The notes: a model not told the origin generated them from the letters alone. A stretch of DNA of 7,570 bases from Gaiellales bacterium (GCA_030831375.1 JAURLF010000218.1:1-7570), one strand, 5' to 3'; positions 1 to 6,555 are shown, numbered from the stretch's first letter. A program made the numbers and translations.

Positions 1-1520
1 ACGAGGTCGGCGATCGCGTCCTCGTTCTCCTCGCTGCGGCGCACGAGGCCGACGATCACGCCGATGACGAACGCGATCACGGGGAGGCTGACGAGGAACC
101 AGCCGGTGCCGTTGAGCGCGAAGCTCTCCACCGTCGGGTCCTTGCCCTCGGCCACGGTCCCCGCGAGGAGCGCGAACTTGGCGACGAGGAGGTACGCGCC
201 GACCGCGAGCGCGACCGTGGCGATCAGCGGGGCGATCAGCGTGTTCCACGGCCTGGCGTCCGCCGGGTTGCGGCGGAAGTACGCGATCACCGCGACCGAG
301 ACGAGGATCTCGACGATCACGATCGAGAGCACGGCCACCGAGCTCGCCCAGTAGAAGAGGTTGAGCACCGGGTCGAGGTCGCGCAGCCAGAAGATCAGGA
401 TCACGATCAGCGTGACGATCGAGGCCACGATCGACGCGGTGGCGGGGGCACCGCGGCCGTTGACGTGGTCGAGCCGCTGCGGCAGCACGCCGGCGCGGCC
501 CATCGAGAACAGGTAGCGCGAGACCGAGTTCTGGAAGGCCAGGAGGCCCGCGAACAGGCTGGACAGGATCAGCCAGCTCATGATGTCGACCATCCAGCTG
601 CCGACGTACTCGTCGGCGACGGCGAACAGCACCGCGGCCGGATCGGCCAGCGGCACGCCGTCGATCGAGGAGATCTCGACCATCCGGTCGACGGCCACGG
701 ACGTGCCGAGGCCGGAGATCACGGCCCACGAGGTGAGGCCGAAGACGATCGCGATCAGGATCACCGAGACGTACGTGGCGATCGGCACCGTGCGCTTCGG
801 GTCCTTCGACTCCTCGCCGTAGATGGCCGTCGCCTCGAAGCCGATGTACGACGCGAACGCGAAGGCGAGCGCGATGCCCGCGGAGCCCGCGAGGCCGCCC
901 GCGAAGACGGCGCCCGGCGAGAACGAATCCCAGAAGTTGAGGCCGTCCGGGCCGCCGCCCTGGAGCAGCACGGCGAGCGCGGTGATGATCAGCGACCCGA
1001 GCTCGAGCACGAGCAGGACGCCGAGGATCTTGGCGCCGACGTCGACGCGCAGGAGCGACAGGGCCAGGACCAGCGCCCACGCGATCAGGGCCCACGCCCA
1101 CCACTGCAGGTCGATGCCGAGGCGGTCGTTGAACTGGAACGAGGCGACCGCGCCGAAGAAGCCGTAGATCGACAGCTGGATCGCGAAGTACGCCACGGTC
1201 GAGATGAACGCCGAGCCGACGCCCGGGATCACGCCGAGGCCGCGGCCGATGTACGCGAAGAAGGCGCCGGCGTTCGTGACCTTCGAGCTCATCGCGACGT
1301 AGCCGACGCTGAAGATCAGCAGCGCGAGCCCGACCAGGATGTACGTGCCGGGCACGGCCGGGCCGGTCCCGAGCACCGACGCGACGGGCACGGCGCCCGT
1401 CATGCCGACGAGCGGCGCCGCCGCGGCGACGACGAAGAAGATGATCGCGAGCACGCCGAGCTGCCCGCGGCGCAGGCTGCTGTCGGGTGTCGCATCCGGT
1501 GCTGGCTTGAGGTCGCTCAT
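1..1520 (-). CDS. APC-superfamily amino-acid permease (3' end beyond window)
   Basis: This is a cytoplasmic-membrane transporter of the APC superfamily (COG0531-like), expected to carry amino acids or related amines by cation-coupled symport or exchange; the substrate cannot be read from sequence. The minus frame is open for 506 codons from ATG at 1520 and leaves the left edge without a stop. A strong purine-rich Shine-Dalgarno stretch (GGAGGGGA type) lies about 6 bases upstream at 1526-1536 and fixes the start. The N-terminus (MSDLKPAPDATP) is hydrophilic. The first helix carries the family motif AAAAPLVGMTGAVP near residues 32-45, and the family loop GFEATAIYGEESKDPKRTVP lies near the middle. 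About 12 hydrophobic helices are visible. The last visible stretch is basic then acidic (LVRRSEENEDAIADLV), typical of a cytosolic tail, so few residues are probably missing. The gene lies 85 bases downstream of the membrane-protein gene on the same strand. The family is secure. Confidence 0.93.
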   Translation of the reverse strand, partial: MSDLKPAPDATPDSSLRRGQLGVLAIIFFVVAAAAPLVGMTGAVPVASVLGTGPAVPGTYILVGLALLIFSVGYVAMSSKVTNAGAFFAYIGRGLGVIPGVGSAFISTVAYFAIQLSIYGFFGAVASFQFNDRLGIDLQWWAWALIAWALVLALSLLRVDVGAKILGVLLVLELGSLIITALAVLLQGGGPDGLNFWDSFSPGAVFAGGLAGSAGIALAFAFASYIGFEATAIYGEESKDPKRTVPIATYVSVILIAIVFGLTSWAVISGLGTSVAVDRMVEISSIDGVPLADPAAVLFAVADEYVGSWMVDIMSWLILSSLFAGLLAFQNSVSRYLFSMGRAGVLPQRLDHVNGRGAPATASIVASIVTLIVILIFWLRDLDPVLNLFYWASSVAVLSIVIVEILVSVAVIAYFRRNPADARPWNTLIAPLIATVALAVGAYLLVAKFALLAGTVAEGKDPTVESFALNGTGWFLVSLPVIAFVIGVIVGLVRRSEENEDAIADL

Positions 1521-1525
1521 CGCGG

Positions 1526-1536
1526 CTCCCCTCCTC
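1526..1536 (-). promoter_or_regulatory. Ribosome binding site of the APC permease
   Basis: Read on the minus strand, GAGGAGGGGAG precedes ATG 1520 by about 5 to 6 bases. It is the strongest Shine-Dalgarno match on the minus strand in the left half and supports the chosen start. No convincing promoter was found in the 85-base gap, so the gene may be co-transcribed with the one at 1606-2703. Confidence 0.7.
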
Positions 1537-1605
1537 GATGGGTCTTCCAGCCTGACCTATCCGCCGTCGACCGGCAGAATCCTCCCCCGCTTTCTGGCCG
1601 GACGA

Positions 1606-2703
1606 TCAGGCGCCGCGCGCGCCGGTGCCCGCCAGGCGCCACTCGTAGACGGGCCGGTAGACGTCGTAGAGCGCGATGATCACGGCGAAGAGGGCGGCCA
1701 GGAAGACCGCGTCGGGGATCGTCGTGCCGCTGCTCGCGAGCAGGCTGGCGAGGACGGCGAGCGGCACGTTGACGAGCAGGCGCGCGGCGACCGCGCCCGG
1801 GATCGTGCTCGCGATGCGGCCGCGGCGCACCCAGCGCAACGACAGCGCCGCGTTGGCCACCACGAGCACGGCGGCCCCGCCGACCAGCTCGAGCGGGCGT
1901 GCGTCGAGGTCCGGGATCGCGGACCCGAAGATGACGGCCAGGAGGCCGACCAGCACCGCCTTGTCGAGCGTCGGCCAGGAGCGCACGCGGCCGTGCTCGG
2001 CCAGCCAGCGGCAACGGTCGTCGGGCGTCGCCATGCCCTCCGGCAGGGCCGGGGCGCGCAGCGTGAATGGGTGGTCGGCCGGGGCGAGCCGCGGACGCAC
2101 CACGAGCACCAGCACGAGCACGAGGAGGACGAGGCCCACGGCGACGGCGGGCCCGAACCACGGCACGTCGCTGACGGCGTCGGTGAAGTCGAGCTTGGCG
2201 ATGTGGATCCACCACTCCTGCGGCAGCTTGATGAAGATCCAGATGCCGGCGGCCGCGAGCACCCACGTGCGCAGCCGGATCCGGCGCAGGTCCCAGCGGC
2301 CGCGGGCGCCCTCGGCGGCGATGAAGAAGTACTCGAACGTGTTCGGGAAGACGAGCAGCAGCCACGACAGGCCCGACAGCTCGAACAGGGCCGCGCCGAG
2401 CTGGCGCCAGTAGAACAGGACCCGCGCGACGCCGGCCGCCGCCGCGGACGCCCAGTTGCGCAGGATCGACACGTACGCGATCGACAGGTAGAAGATGTCC
2501 ATCGCCTTGTCGTACGACTGGTAGAAGGGCGGGTCGTAGCCGAACGTCTGGAAGATCGTCTGATCGGCCGCGTCGACCACGAGGCAGCCGATCACCCCCG
2601 GCAGCGGGTAGCGGAAGATCACGAGCGGCAGCGCGAAGCGCACGAGCAGCACGACGCCGAAGAGCGCCGCGAAGCCGACGCCGCTGTCCGCCGCCTCGCC
2701 CAT
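1606..2703 (-). CDS. Polytopic membrane protein of unknown function
   Basis: I do not recognise this 365-residue protein. It is an integral membrane protein with roughly eight hydrophobic segments, near residues 10-30, 68-82, 92-128 (probably two), 146-166, 184-203, 247-265, 271-289 and 305-347 (two). A hydrophilic loop at about 205-246 contains a cysteine and several charged residues (TPDDRCRWLAEHGRVRSW). Aromatic motifs NTFEYFF (121-127) and KLPQEWWIHIAKLDF (159-173) sit at helix ends and may mark a conserved core. No transport, enzymatic or signalling motif is visible. The start is constrained: an in-frame TAG lies 12 bases upstream of ATG 2703, and only a weak GGCGGG precedes it. It is divergent from the gene at 2813 and upstream of the APC permease on the same strand, so an operon is possible. 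Codon bias supports this frame over the long antisense ORFs. Confidence 0.85.
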   Translation of the reverse strand: MGEAADSGVGFAALFGVVLLVRFALPLVIFRYPLPGVIGCLVVDAADQTIFQTFGYDPPFYQSYDKAMDIFYLSIAYVSILRNWASAAAAGVARVLFYWRQLGAALFELSGLSWLLLVFPNTFEYFFIAAEGARGRWDLRRIRLRTWVLAAAGIWIFIKLPQEWWIHIAKLDFTDAVSDVPWFGPAVAVGLVLLVLVLVLVVRPRLAPADHPFTLRAPALPEGMATPDDRCRWLAEHGRVRSWPTLDKAVLVGLLAVIFGSAIPDLDARPLELVGGAAVLVVANAALSLRWVRRGRIASTIPGAVAARLLVNVPLAVLASLLASSGTTIPDAVFLAALFAVIIALYDVYRPVYEWRLAGTGARGA

Positions 2704-2779
2704 CCCGCCAGCCTACCCGGCGCGGGCCGCGGCCCGTCGAGGACATGCCGCACGAACGTCCGCCGCGCGGGACCAGGCG

Positions 2780-2785
2780 TATGCT
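2780..2785 (+). promoter_or_regulatory. Candidate -10 box (TATGCT) for the 2813-3850 gene pair
   Basis: TATGCT fits the actinobacterial TAnnnT -10 pattern and lies in the 109-base divergent intergenic region. Transcription would start near 2792, giving a leader of about 20 bases that contains the AGGAG ribosome site at 2801-2805, seven bases before ATG 2813. No good -35 box is seen at the expected distance, so this is moderate evidence only. Confidence 0.45.
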
Positions 2786-2812
2786 GCCCTGACCCCGCCC
2801 AGGAGAGGACCG

Positions 2813-3304
2813 ATGACCCGCGCCGACGCCGGCACCCGCAACGCGACCATCCTGATGGCCCTGACCTACGCGATCGCCGCGCTCGGCATCGGCCTCGGCT
2901 TCAGCGCCCTCGGCGACCCGGAACCCGACCTCGCCCTCGCCGCGCTCCTCGCCGTCGGCGGCGGCGGCCTGCTGTCGTTCGTCCGCCACGCGCTCTTCCA
3001 CCGCGCCGACGCCGAGCGCATCGGCTGGACGTCAGACCGCGCCAACCCCTTCCAGATCGAGGTCGGCCTCGCCAACCTCGCCTGGGGCCTCTACGCCGTC
3101 GCCGTGTTCGCGTTCGGCTGGGGCCTCGAGGCGCAGTCCGCCGGCTTTCTCGTGTTCGGGCTCTACATGTCGGCCGTAGCCGTCTTCGAGGTCCTGAACG
3201 CGGGCGGGCCCAACCGCCGCCCCTGGGCGCAGGTGATCCCGAGCGCGGCCTTCGGCCTGCTCCTGCTCGCGATCGGCCTGACGGGGATGAACGCGGCGGG
3301 CTAG
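2813..3304 (+). CDS. Small four-helix membrane protein, DUF6790-like
   Basis: This 163-residue protein has four hydrophobic segments at about 11-32, 38-58, 86-104 plus 108-127, and 140-158. Its conserved-looking centre, FVRHALFHRADAERIGW (56-72) followed by NPFQIEVGLANLAWG (78-92), resembles the pattern I associate with DUF6790 membrane proteins: an RH..FH..A..IGW motif, then PFQ.E.G.ANL..G. No biochemical function is known to me. The start ATG 2813 has an AGGAG site with a seven-base spacer. The gene ends three bases before the next ATG, so the two are almost certainly one transcript. The polar central motif between helices could form a small binding or packing site; that is speculation. The coding call is secure and the family assignment is from memory. 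Confidence 0.85.
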   Translation: MTRADAGTRNATILMALTYAIAALGIGLGFSALGDPEPDLALAALLAVGGGGLLSFVRHALFHRADAERIGWTSDRANPFQIEVGLANLAWGLYAVAVFAFGWGLEAQSAGFLVFGLYMSAVAVFEVLNAGGPNRRPWAQVIPSAAFGLLLLAIGLTGMNAAG

Positions 3305-3307
3305 ACG

Positions 3308-3850
3308 ATGGCGGAGCCGAACGGGGACCGCGCGCGCCACTGGCCCGCGATCGAGCGGAAGCACGGCCAGCCGATCGAGCACTGGTTCGCGCTCGTCCGG
3401 GACCTCGGCGACGCCCGCTACCCCGAGCAGATGGCGCTCCTGCAGGAGGGGCACGGCTTCAGCCGCGCCCACGCCAACGCCGTCGTCATGCACTGCCGCG
3501 GCTCGACGAGCCAGCGGCGCTTCACCACGCTCGACGCCTACCTCGCGGACGCCGACCCCGTCGGCGCCGCCACCGTGCGCGCGATCCTCGCGGCTGCCGG
3601 CCGGCTACGCCCCGACCTCGAGCTCGTGATCGCCTGGAACCAGCCGATGCTGCGGGGCGACGACGGCTACGTGTTCGGCGCCAGCCTCGGGAAGCGCCAC
3701 ATCCTGATCGCCCCCTGGGCCCGAGGCCGCCTCGAGGCGCTACGCCCCCGACTCGAGGCCGAGGGTTACGCGGTCAACCGGAAGACGGTTCGAGTGCCGC
3801 TGGACTGGGCGGTCGACGAGGCGCTGCTCGGCGAACTCATCGGGGCGTGA
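3308..3850 (+). CDS. DUF4287-like plus DUF1801/YdhG-like two-domain protein
   Basis: This 180-residue soluble protein joins two small domains of poorly known function. Residues about 10-62 (HWPAIERKHGQPIEHWFALV, then EQMALLQEGHGFSRAHANAVV) match the DUF4287 pattern of an HW..IE...G...EHW segment followed by a helix ending in HANA. Residues about 86-178 match the DUF1801/YdhG fold: VRAIL at 90-94, ELVIAWNQPML at 105-115, a glycine-rich turn, YVFGASLGKRHILIAPW at 121-137, then a C-terminal helix pair. DUF1801 relatives include YdhG/Fra-type proteins linked to intracellular iron handling, but this does not establish a function here. There is no signal peptide, so it should be cytoplasmic. ATG 3308 follows the TAG of the upstream gene by three bases with no strong ribosome site, which suggests translational coupling. 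Confidence 0.87.
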   Translation: MAEPNGDRARHWPAIERKHGQPIEHWFALVRDLGDARYPEQMALLQEGHGFSRAHANAVVMHCRGSTSQRRFTTLDAYLADADPVGAATVRAILAAAGRLRPDLELVIAWNQPMLRGDDGYVFGASLGKRHILIAPWARGRLEALRPRLEAEGYAVNRKTVRVPLDWAVDEALLGELIGA

Positions 3851-3873
3851 ACGGCCCAGCCACGCATCCGCCG

Positions 3874-3879
3874 TATCAT
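3874..3879 (+). promoter_or_regulatory. Candidate -10 box (TATCAT) for the tRNA gene
   Basis: TATCAT lies 17 bases before the first base of the mature tRNA and fits TAnnnT. Transcription would begin near 3886, leaving a short 5' leader for RNase P. No clear -35 element was found. Co-transcription from the preceding gene pair is the alternative. Confidence 0.4.
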
Positions 3880-3896
3880 CAGGCGAGCACGTCCCC

Positions 3897-3969
3897 GCCC
3901 CCGTAGCTCAGGGGATAGAGCAGCGGTTTCCTAAACCGCGTGTCGGATGTTCGAGTCATCCCGGGGGCA
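3897..3969 (+). tRNA. tRNA-Arg, anticodon CCT
   Basis: A complete 73-base cloverleaf can be folded. The acceptor stem is GCCCCCG (3897-3903) with CGGGGGC (3962-3968) and discriminator A at 3969. The D arm is GCTC/GAGC around AGGGGATA. The anticodon stem is GCGGT/ACCGC around the loop TTCCTAA, placing the anticodon CCT at 3930-3932. The variable loop is GTGTC. The T arm is GGATG/CATCC around TTCGAGT. Anticodon CCU reads AGG, a rare arginine codon in such GC-rich genomes. The CCA end is not encoded (ATCA follows), so it must be added enzymatically. Every stem is fully paired, so the gene looks functional. Confidence 0.97.
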
Positions 3970-4014
3970 TCAGCTGAGGCTGACAAACGCAGTCAAGCCC
4001 AGGCGGAGTCCTCC

Positions 4015-5316
4015 CTAGAACGTCGCCGAGCAGTCACTGCGGATGTACTGCGGGTTGCGTGCGCCGCCCTTGTTGATGAGGGGGTCGTCGGAATAGACAG
4101 CGTCGTATGTTTCCTTGAATTCGCATGCTCCGTCTTCGTCGGTCTCCTCCACGACGATTTCGACGAACGAGCCCTCTTCAAACAACACCTCCGTGGTCAC
4201 GGCGGCGGCGATGGCCTCCCCGGCGAAGCCGATGACCGCGATCGCGGCGACATTCACGGCGGCATCGGCGGCGAGGTAGATGAATGCCCACTTGGCGACG
4301 GGGTGGTTGCCCATCCACTGCGAGAACTTCGTGGACAGGGCGCCGGTGCAGATCACGTTCCCGCTCTCATCCAGCAGGAACATGTCGAACCCCGATGTGC
4401 CGAACTCCGGGGTCACCCTGATGGTGTAGGCGCCGCCGGAGGCGAAGGTGGGCGGCGCCGTGTTGCAGGGCGTGTACTTCTTGCTCGGCGCGTGATCCCA
4501 GTTGGCGTTGTAGATGCTGCAGCTCCCGACGCAGTTCAGGCGCTCGGCGGAGAACCCGACCGTGGTCACGTTCTGGATCGGGTTGACGTACGTGAGCATC
4601 TGGGACGTGTTCTGGGGCACCGAGACGACGCCGTTGCCGTACTGCCCTGACGTGGGGTCCTGCGCGGTCGGGAACGTGAACACGAGGTCGGTCTTCGTGT
4701 TGTTGGCCAAGGTCAGCGTGAACGAGCTGTCCGCGACCGCCGGCAGGGTGCCGCCGGGCAGGGCCGTCGACGCCGTCACCTGGCGGGTCGCGCTGGTGGT
4801 CGTGATCCGATACCTGTGGACTCCGAACAGGCGCTTCGGGACACGGAACCCGGTCAGGAACCGCCCATCGCGGTCGGAGCGGAATCGGGCGACGGTCGTC
4901 CACGCGGCGTCGCCGTCGGACTTTGCCTCGAGCCGCAGCCACTTGCCCGCCAGGGTATCCCGGAGGCGGGCGGGGAGCCGACCGCGCAGCTTGTAGCGCG
5001 TGCCGATGACAAGCCCAGCCATCGGCCGACCGGCATGCGGCCCGCTCTTGGTCGTATTCACGAACAACGGATCGCCGCCGCGCGTGAGGAGCCCCCACCA
5101 CTTCGGCTTGTTCGGTGCGACAGCAGTCCCACGCGTGGACGGTCCCGGCGCGACGACGCCGTCCGAGCCGGGGTGCACCGACATCGCATCGGCGGCGACG
5201 CCGCTGCGCGCGCCGTCGACGGCGGGCGCGGCACCCGCCGCCCGTGCCGACTCGCTGAGACCGACCGCGAGCACCACGGCGGCAATGAGGGCCGCAGCCC
5301 AGTGCATCGACTTCAC
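4015..5316 (-). CDS. Secreted six-cysteine protein of unknown function
   Basis: I do not recognise this protein. The preferred start is GTG 5316, preceded by AAAGGAA at 5324-5330 with a seven-base spacer, giving 433 residues; an ATG three codons later is the alternative. The N-terminus (KSMHWAAALIAAVVLAVGL, then SARAAGA) is a signal peptide probably cut near residue 26-28, so the protein is exported. A disordered stretch (about 28-70) follows. Residues about 98-172 look like an Ig-like beta domain (YKLRGRLPARL, WLRLEAKSDG, VARFRSDRDGRFLTGFRVP). A second beta-rich domain spans about 197-325. An alanine-rich hydrophobic stretch lies at about 343-376, and the tail is acidic (VEIVVEETDEDG). Six cysteines, all after residue 260 (262, 266, 284, 323, 398, 429), could form three disulfides. 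It converges on the tRNA gene. The tail is less G/C-biased than neighbours, which may signal transfer. Confidence 0.85.
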   Translation of the reverse strand: MKSMHWAAALIAAVVLAVGLSESARAAGAAPAVDGARSGVAADAMSVHPGSDGVVAPGPSTRGTAVAPNKPKWWGLLTRGGDPLFVNTTKSGPHAGRPMAGLVIGTRYKLRGRLPARLRDTLAGKWLRLEAKSDGDAAWTTVARFRSDRDGRFLTGFRVPKRLFGVHRYRITTTSATRQVTASTALPGGTLPAVADSSFTLTLANNTKTDLVFTFPTAQDPTSGQYGNGVVSVPQNTSQMLTYVNPIQNVTTVGFSAERLNCVGSCSIYNANWDHAPSKKYTPCNTAPPTFASGGAYTIRVTPEFGTSGFDMFLLDESGNVICTGALSTKFSQWMGNHPVAKWAFIYLAADAAVNVAAIAVIGFAGEAIAAAVTTEVLFEEGSFVEIVVEETDEDGACEFKETYDAVYSDDPLINKGGARNPQYIRSDCSATF

Positions 5317-5381
5317 GGAAACGTTCCTTTCGTCAGCAGCGCCGGGACGGTCTCGTCTTCCCTCAACGACGACCGCAACAC

Positions 5382-5411
5382 ACCCTACGCCCCCGAAGCC
5401 CGCGCGGTCAA
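5382..5411 (-). promoter_or_regulatory. Candidate sigma-A promoter of the secreted six-cysteine gene
   Basis: Read on the minus strand, TTGACC (5411-5406) and TAGGGT (5387-5382) are separated by 18 bases. This matches the TTGAC -35 core and keeps the most conserved T, A and final T of the -10. Transcription would start near 5375, giving a leader of about 60 bases to GTG 5316 that includes the AAAGGAA ribosome site. It is the best two-element promoter in the window. Confidence 0.5.
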
Positions 5412-5528
5412 GGCCCCGGAGGCCCACCCGTGAGCCGCGTCACCGGCTGTCTGCCTGCGCGCGCACGTCGGACCCGCAGCACGCAGCGGCGGCGCACCGG
5501 TGACCGGCGGCAGATCCACCCGCCCGCG

Positions 5529-5721
5529 GTGGGCTGCCTCCCGCAGCCGCAGGCGACCTGCCACCGGTTCCGCGACGGCCGCCGTGTGACCGGCGCCACC
5601 GGCCCCAGCTACCTCGTGCGCCCCGCCGACCGGGGGCGCCCGCAGCACGGTCCGCGTCACCTGGACCAACGCCGTCGGCACCATCACCCGGACCCTGCAG
5701 CCGGTCACGATCACGGGCTGA
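5529..5721 (+). pseudogene. Frameshifted C-terminal Ig-like domain remnant
   Basis: Two adjacent reading frames together resemble the last domain of a secreted Ig-like repeat protein. In the frame of 5529, residues RDGRRVTGATGPSYLVRPADRG (coded at 5571-5636) follow the usual pattern of RDG..I.GAT...Y...P.D.G. The continuation is in the frame ending at TGA 5719-5721: STVRVTWTNAVGT, then ITRTLQPVTITG (5644-5718). Removing one G from the five-G run at 5632-5636 joins them as ADRGARSTVRV without gap. Further upstream, similarity fades and another frame change may occur near 5515-5529; no signal peptide or plausible N-terminus is present. A GGAGG at 5418-5422, seven bases before GTG 5430, opens an arginine-rich frame through the region, but its composition looks like out-of-frame noise. 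It is either a decayed gene end or a homopolymer sequencing error. Confidence 0.6.
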
Positions 5722-5784
5722 GGCGACGCCGGCCCTGACGCCCTCCCCTCACGCGGCGCCTCCGATGCAGAATGCCCGCGCGCG

Positions 5785-5790
5785 TATGGT
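5785..5790 (+). promoter_or_regulatory. Candidate -10 box (TATGGT) for a leaderless dipeptidase mRNA
   Basis: TATGGT ends six bases before GTG 5797, so the normal initiation distance places the first transcribed base at or within a base or two of the start codon. No Shine-Dalgarno sequence precedes this GTG. Both facts fit a leaderless mRNA, which is common in actinobacteria. The -35 position (about 5762-5767) is poor. Confidence 0.45.
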
Positions 5791-5796
5791 GATTCC

Positions 5797-6555
5797 GTGA
5801 CCGTCCTCGTCCGAGCCCTCGTCTTGACCGCCGCGGCCCTCGCCCTGACCGCGTGCGCCGGCCACTCGTCCGGGCCGCCCGAGGGCTTCACGCGCCTCGC
5901 GGACGTCGCGCCCGACATCGTGCAGGAGATCCGCTACCACGGCGAGCACAACTTCGTGGGCCGGCCCATCACCGGGTACGACGCGCCCGAGTGCTGGCTC
6001 ACCGAAGAGGCGGCGCAGGCGCTGGCCGCCGTGCAGGCCGACGTCACGGCCAAGGGCTACTCGCTCAAGGTCTACGACTGCTACCGCCCGCAGCGGGCCG
6101 TGGACGACTTCGTGGAGTGGGCCGAGGACCCCGCGGACGACGTCACGCGCGGCGAGTTCTATCCGCGCCTGGCGAAGGACCAGCTCTTCCCCCTGGGGCT
6201 GATCGCGGCGAAGAGCGGGCACAGCCGGGGGTCGACGGTCGACGTCACCCTCGTGCCGCTCGGGTCGGAGGCCAGCCCGCCGTGGGTCGTGGGAGACCCC
6301 ATCGTCGACTGCGCCGCCCCCGTGGGTATGCGGTTCGCGGACACGTCCATCGACATGGGCACCGGCTTCGACTGCTTCGACCCGATCGCGGCGACGGCGA
6401 GCCCGGACATCACGGCGGAGCAGCGGGCCAACCGTGAGCTGCTCGTGTCCGCGATGGAGGCCGCGGGGTTCGCCAACCTCCCGGAGGAGTGGTGGCACTA
6501 CACGCTCGCCGACGAGCCCTTCCCGGAGACCTTCTTCGACGCGCCCATCGGGTGA
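5797..6555 (+). CDS. VanX/DdpX-type D-Ala-D-Ala dipeptidase lipoprotein (peptidase M15D)
   Basis: This predicted zinc dipeptidase hydrolyses D-alanyl-D-alanine. The family motifs are all present. Arg97 in YDCYRPQ matches VanX Arg71. SGHSRGSTVD at 140-149 supplies zinc ligands His142 and Asp149 (the family SxHxxGxAxD, with Thr for Ala). EEWWHY at 230-235 supplies the catalytic Glu231 and third ligand His234. The N-terminus is a lipoprotein signal, with LTAC at 17-20 making Cys20 the likely lipidated residue, so the enzyme should sit outside the membrane. Enterococcal VanX, by contrast, is cytoplasmic. At 252 residues it exceeds VanX (about 202) through the signal and a loop at about 160-195 with Cys172 and Cys193. 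No vanH, vanA or vanRS homologue is nearby, so peptidoglycan turnover or dipeptide scavenging is likelier than glycopeptide resistance. The start is GTG 5797 without a ribosome site. Confidence 0.93.
   Translation: MTVLVRALVLTAAALALTACAGHSSGPPEGFTRLADVAPDIVQEIRYHGEHNFVGRPITGYDAPECWLTEEAAQALAAVQADVTAKGYSLKVYDCYRPQRAVDDFVEWAEDPADDVTRGEFYPRLAKDQLFPLGLIAAKSGHSRGSTVDVTLVPLGSEASPPWVVGDPIVDCAAPVGMRFADTSIDMGTGFDCFDPIAATASPDITAEQRANRELLVSAMEAAGFANLPEEWWHYTLADEPFPETFFDAPIG

Larger units (their letters stand above)
5317..5796. other. 480-base interval without an intact gene
   Basis: Between the divergent starts of the six-cysteine secreted gene and the dipeptidase lipoprotein gene there is no intact gene. 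It holds the leader and promoter of the former, the frameshifted Ig-like remnant (5529-5721) and the -10 box of the latter. The segment 5430-5528 contains nothing I can assign; its open frames are arginine- or proline-rich noise. Confidence 0.6.

Noticed and set aside
465..1679. A 404-codon plus-strand open frame opposite the permease
   Set aside because: Its R/D/E/H-rich composition is the mirror of a hydrophobic membrane protein on the other strand, and it has no recognisable domain.
1517..3001. A 494-codon minus-strand open frame
   Set aside because: It shadows the 1606-2703 gene in another frame; its product is Arg/Gly/Ala-rich and lacks membrane segments and motifs.
1339..3906. An 855-codon plus-strand open frame spanning several genes
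   Set aside because: It is antisense to the APC and membrane-protein genes and out of frame with the two plus-strand genes. Its product is mostly Arg/Ala/Asp/Gly/Pro without domains, and it is a GC-bias artefact.
3970..3983. Short hairpin TCAGC-TGAG-GCTGA between the tRNA and the secreted gene, as a terminator
   Set aside because: The stem is only five pairs and no T-run follows on either strand.
3940..4650. A 236-codon plus-strand open frame
   Set aside because: It starts inside the tRNA gene and is antisense to the secreted protein with its well-supported signal peptide and ribosome site.
5317..5427. N-terminal extension of the secreted protein up to 5427
   Set aside because: The extension precedes a clear signal peptide, covers the promoter, and the AAAGGAA-GTG pair at 5316-5330 explains initiation better.
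5749..6498. A 249-codon minus-strand open frame
   Set aside because: It is antisense to the dipeptidase gene, whose catalytic motifs are all intact on the plus strand.
5797..6555. A van-type glycopeptide-resistance cluster
   Set aside because: Only the VanX-like enzyme is present. No ligase, dehydrogenase or two-component regulator is in the window, and the enzyme has a lipoprotein signal.
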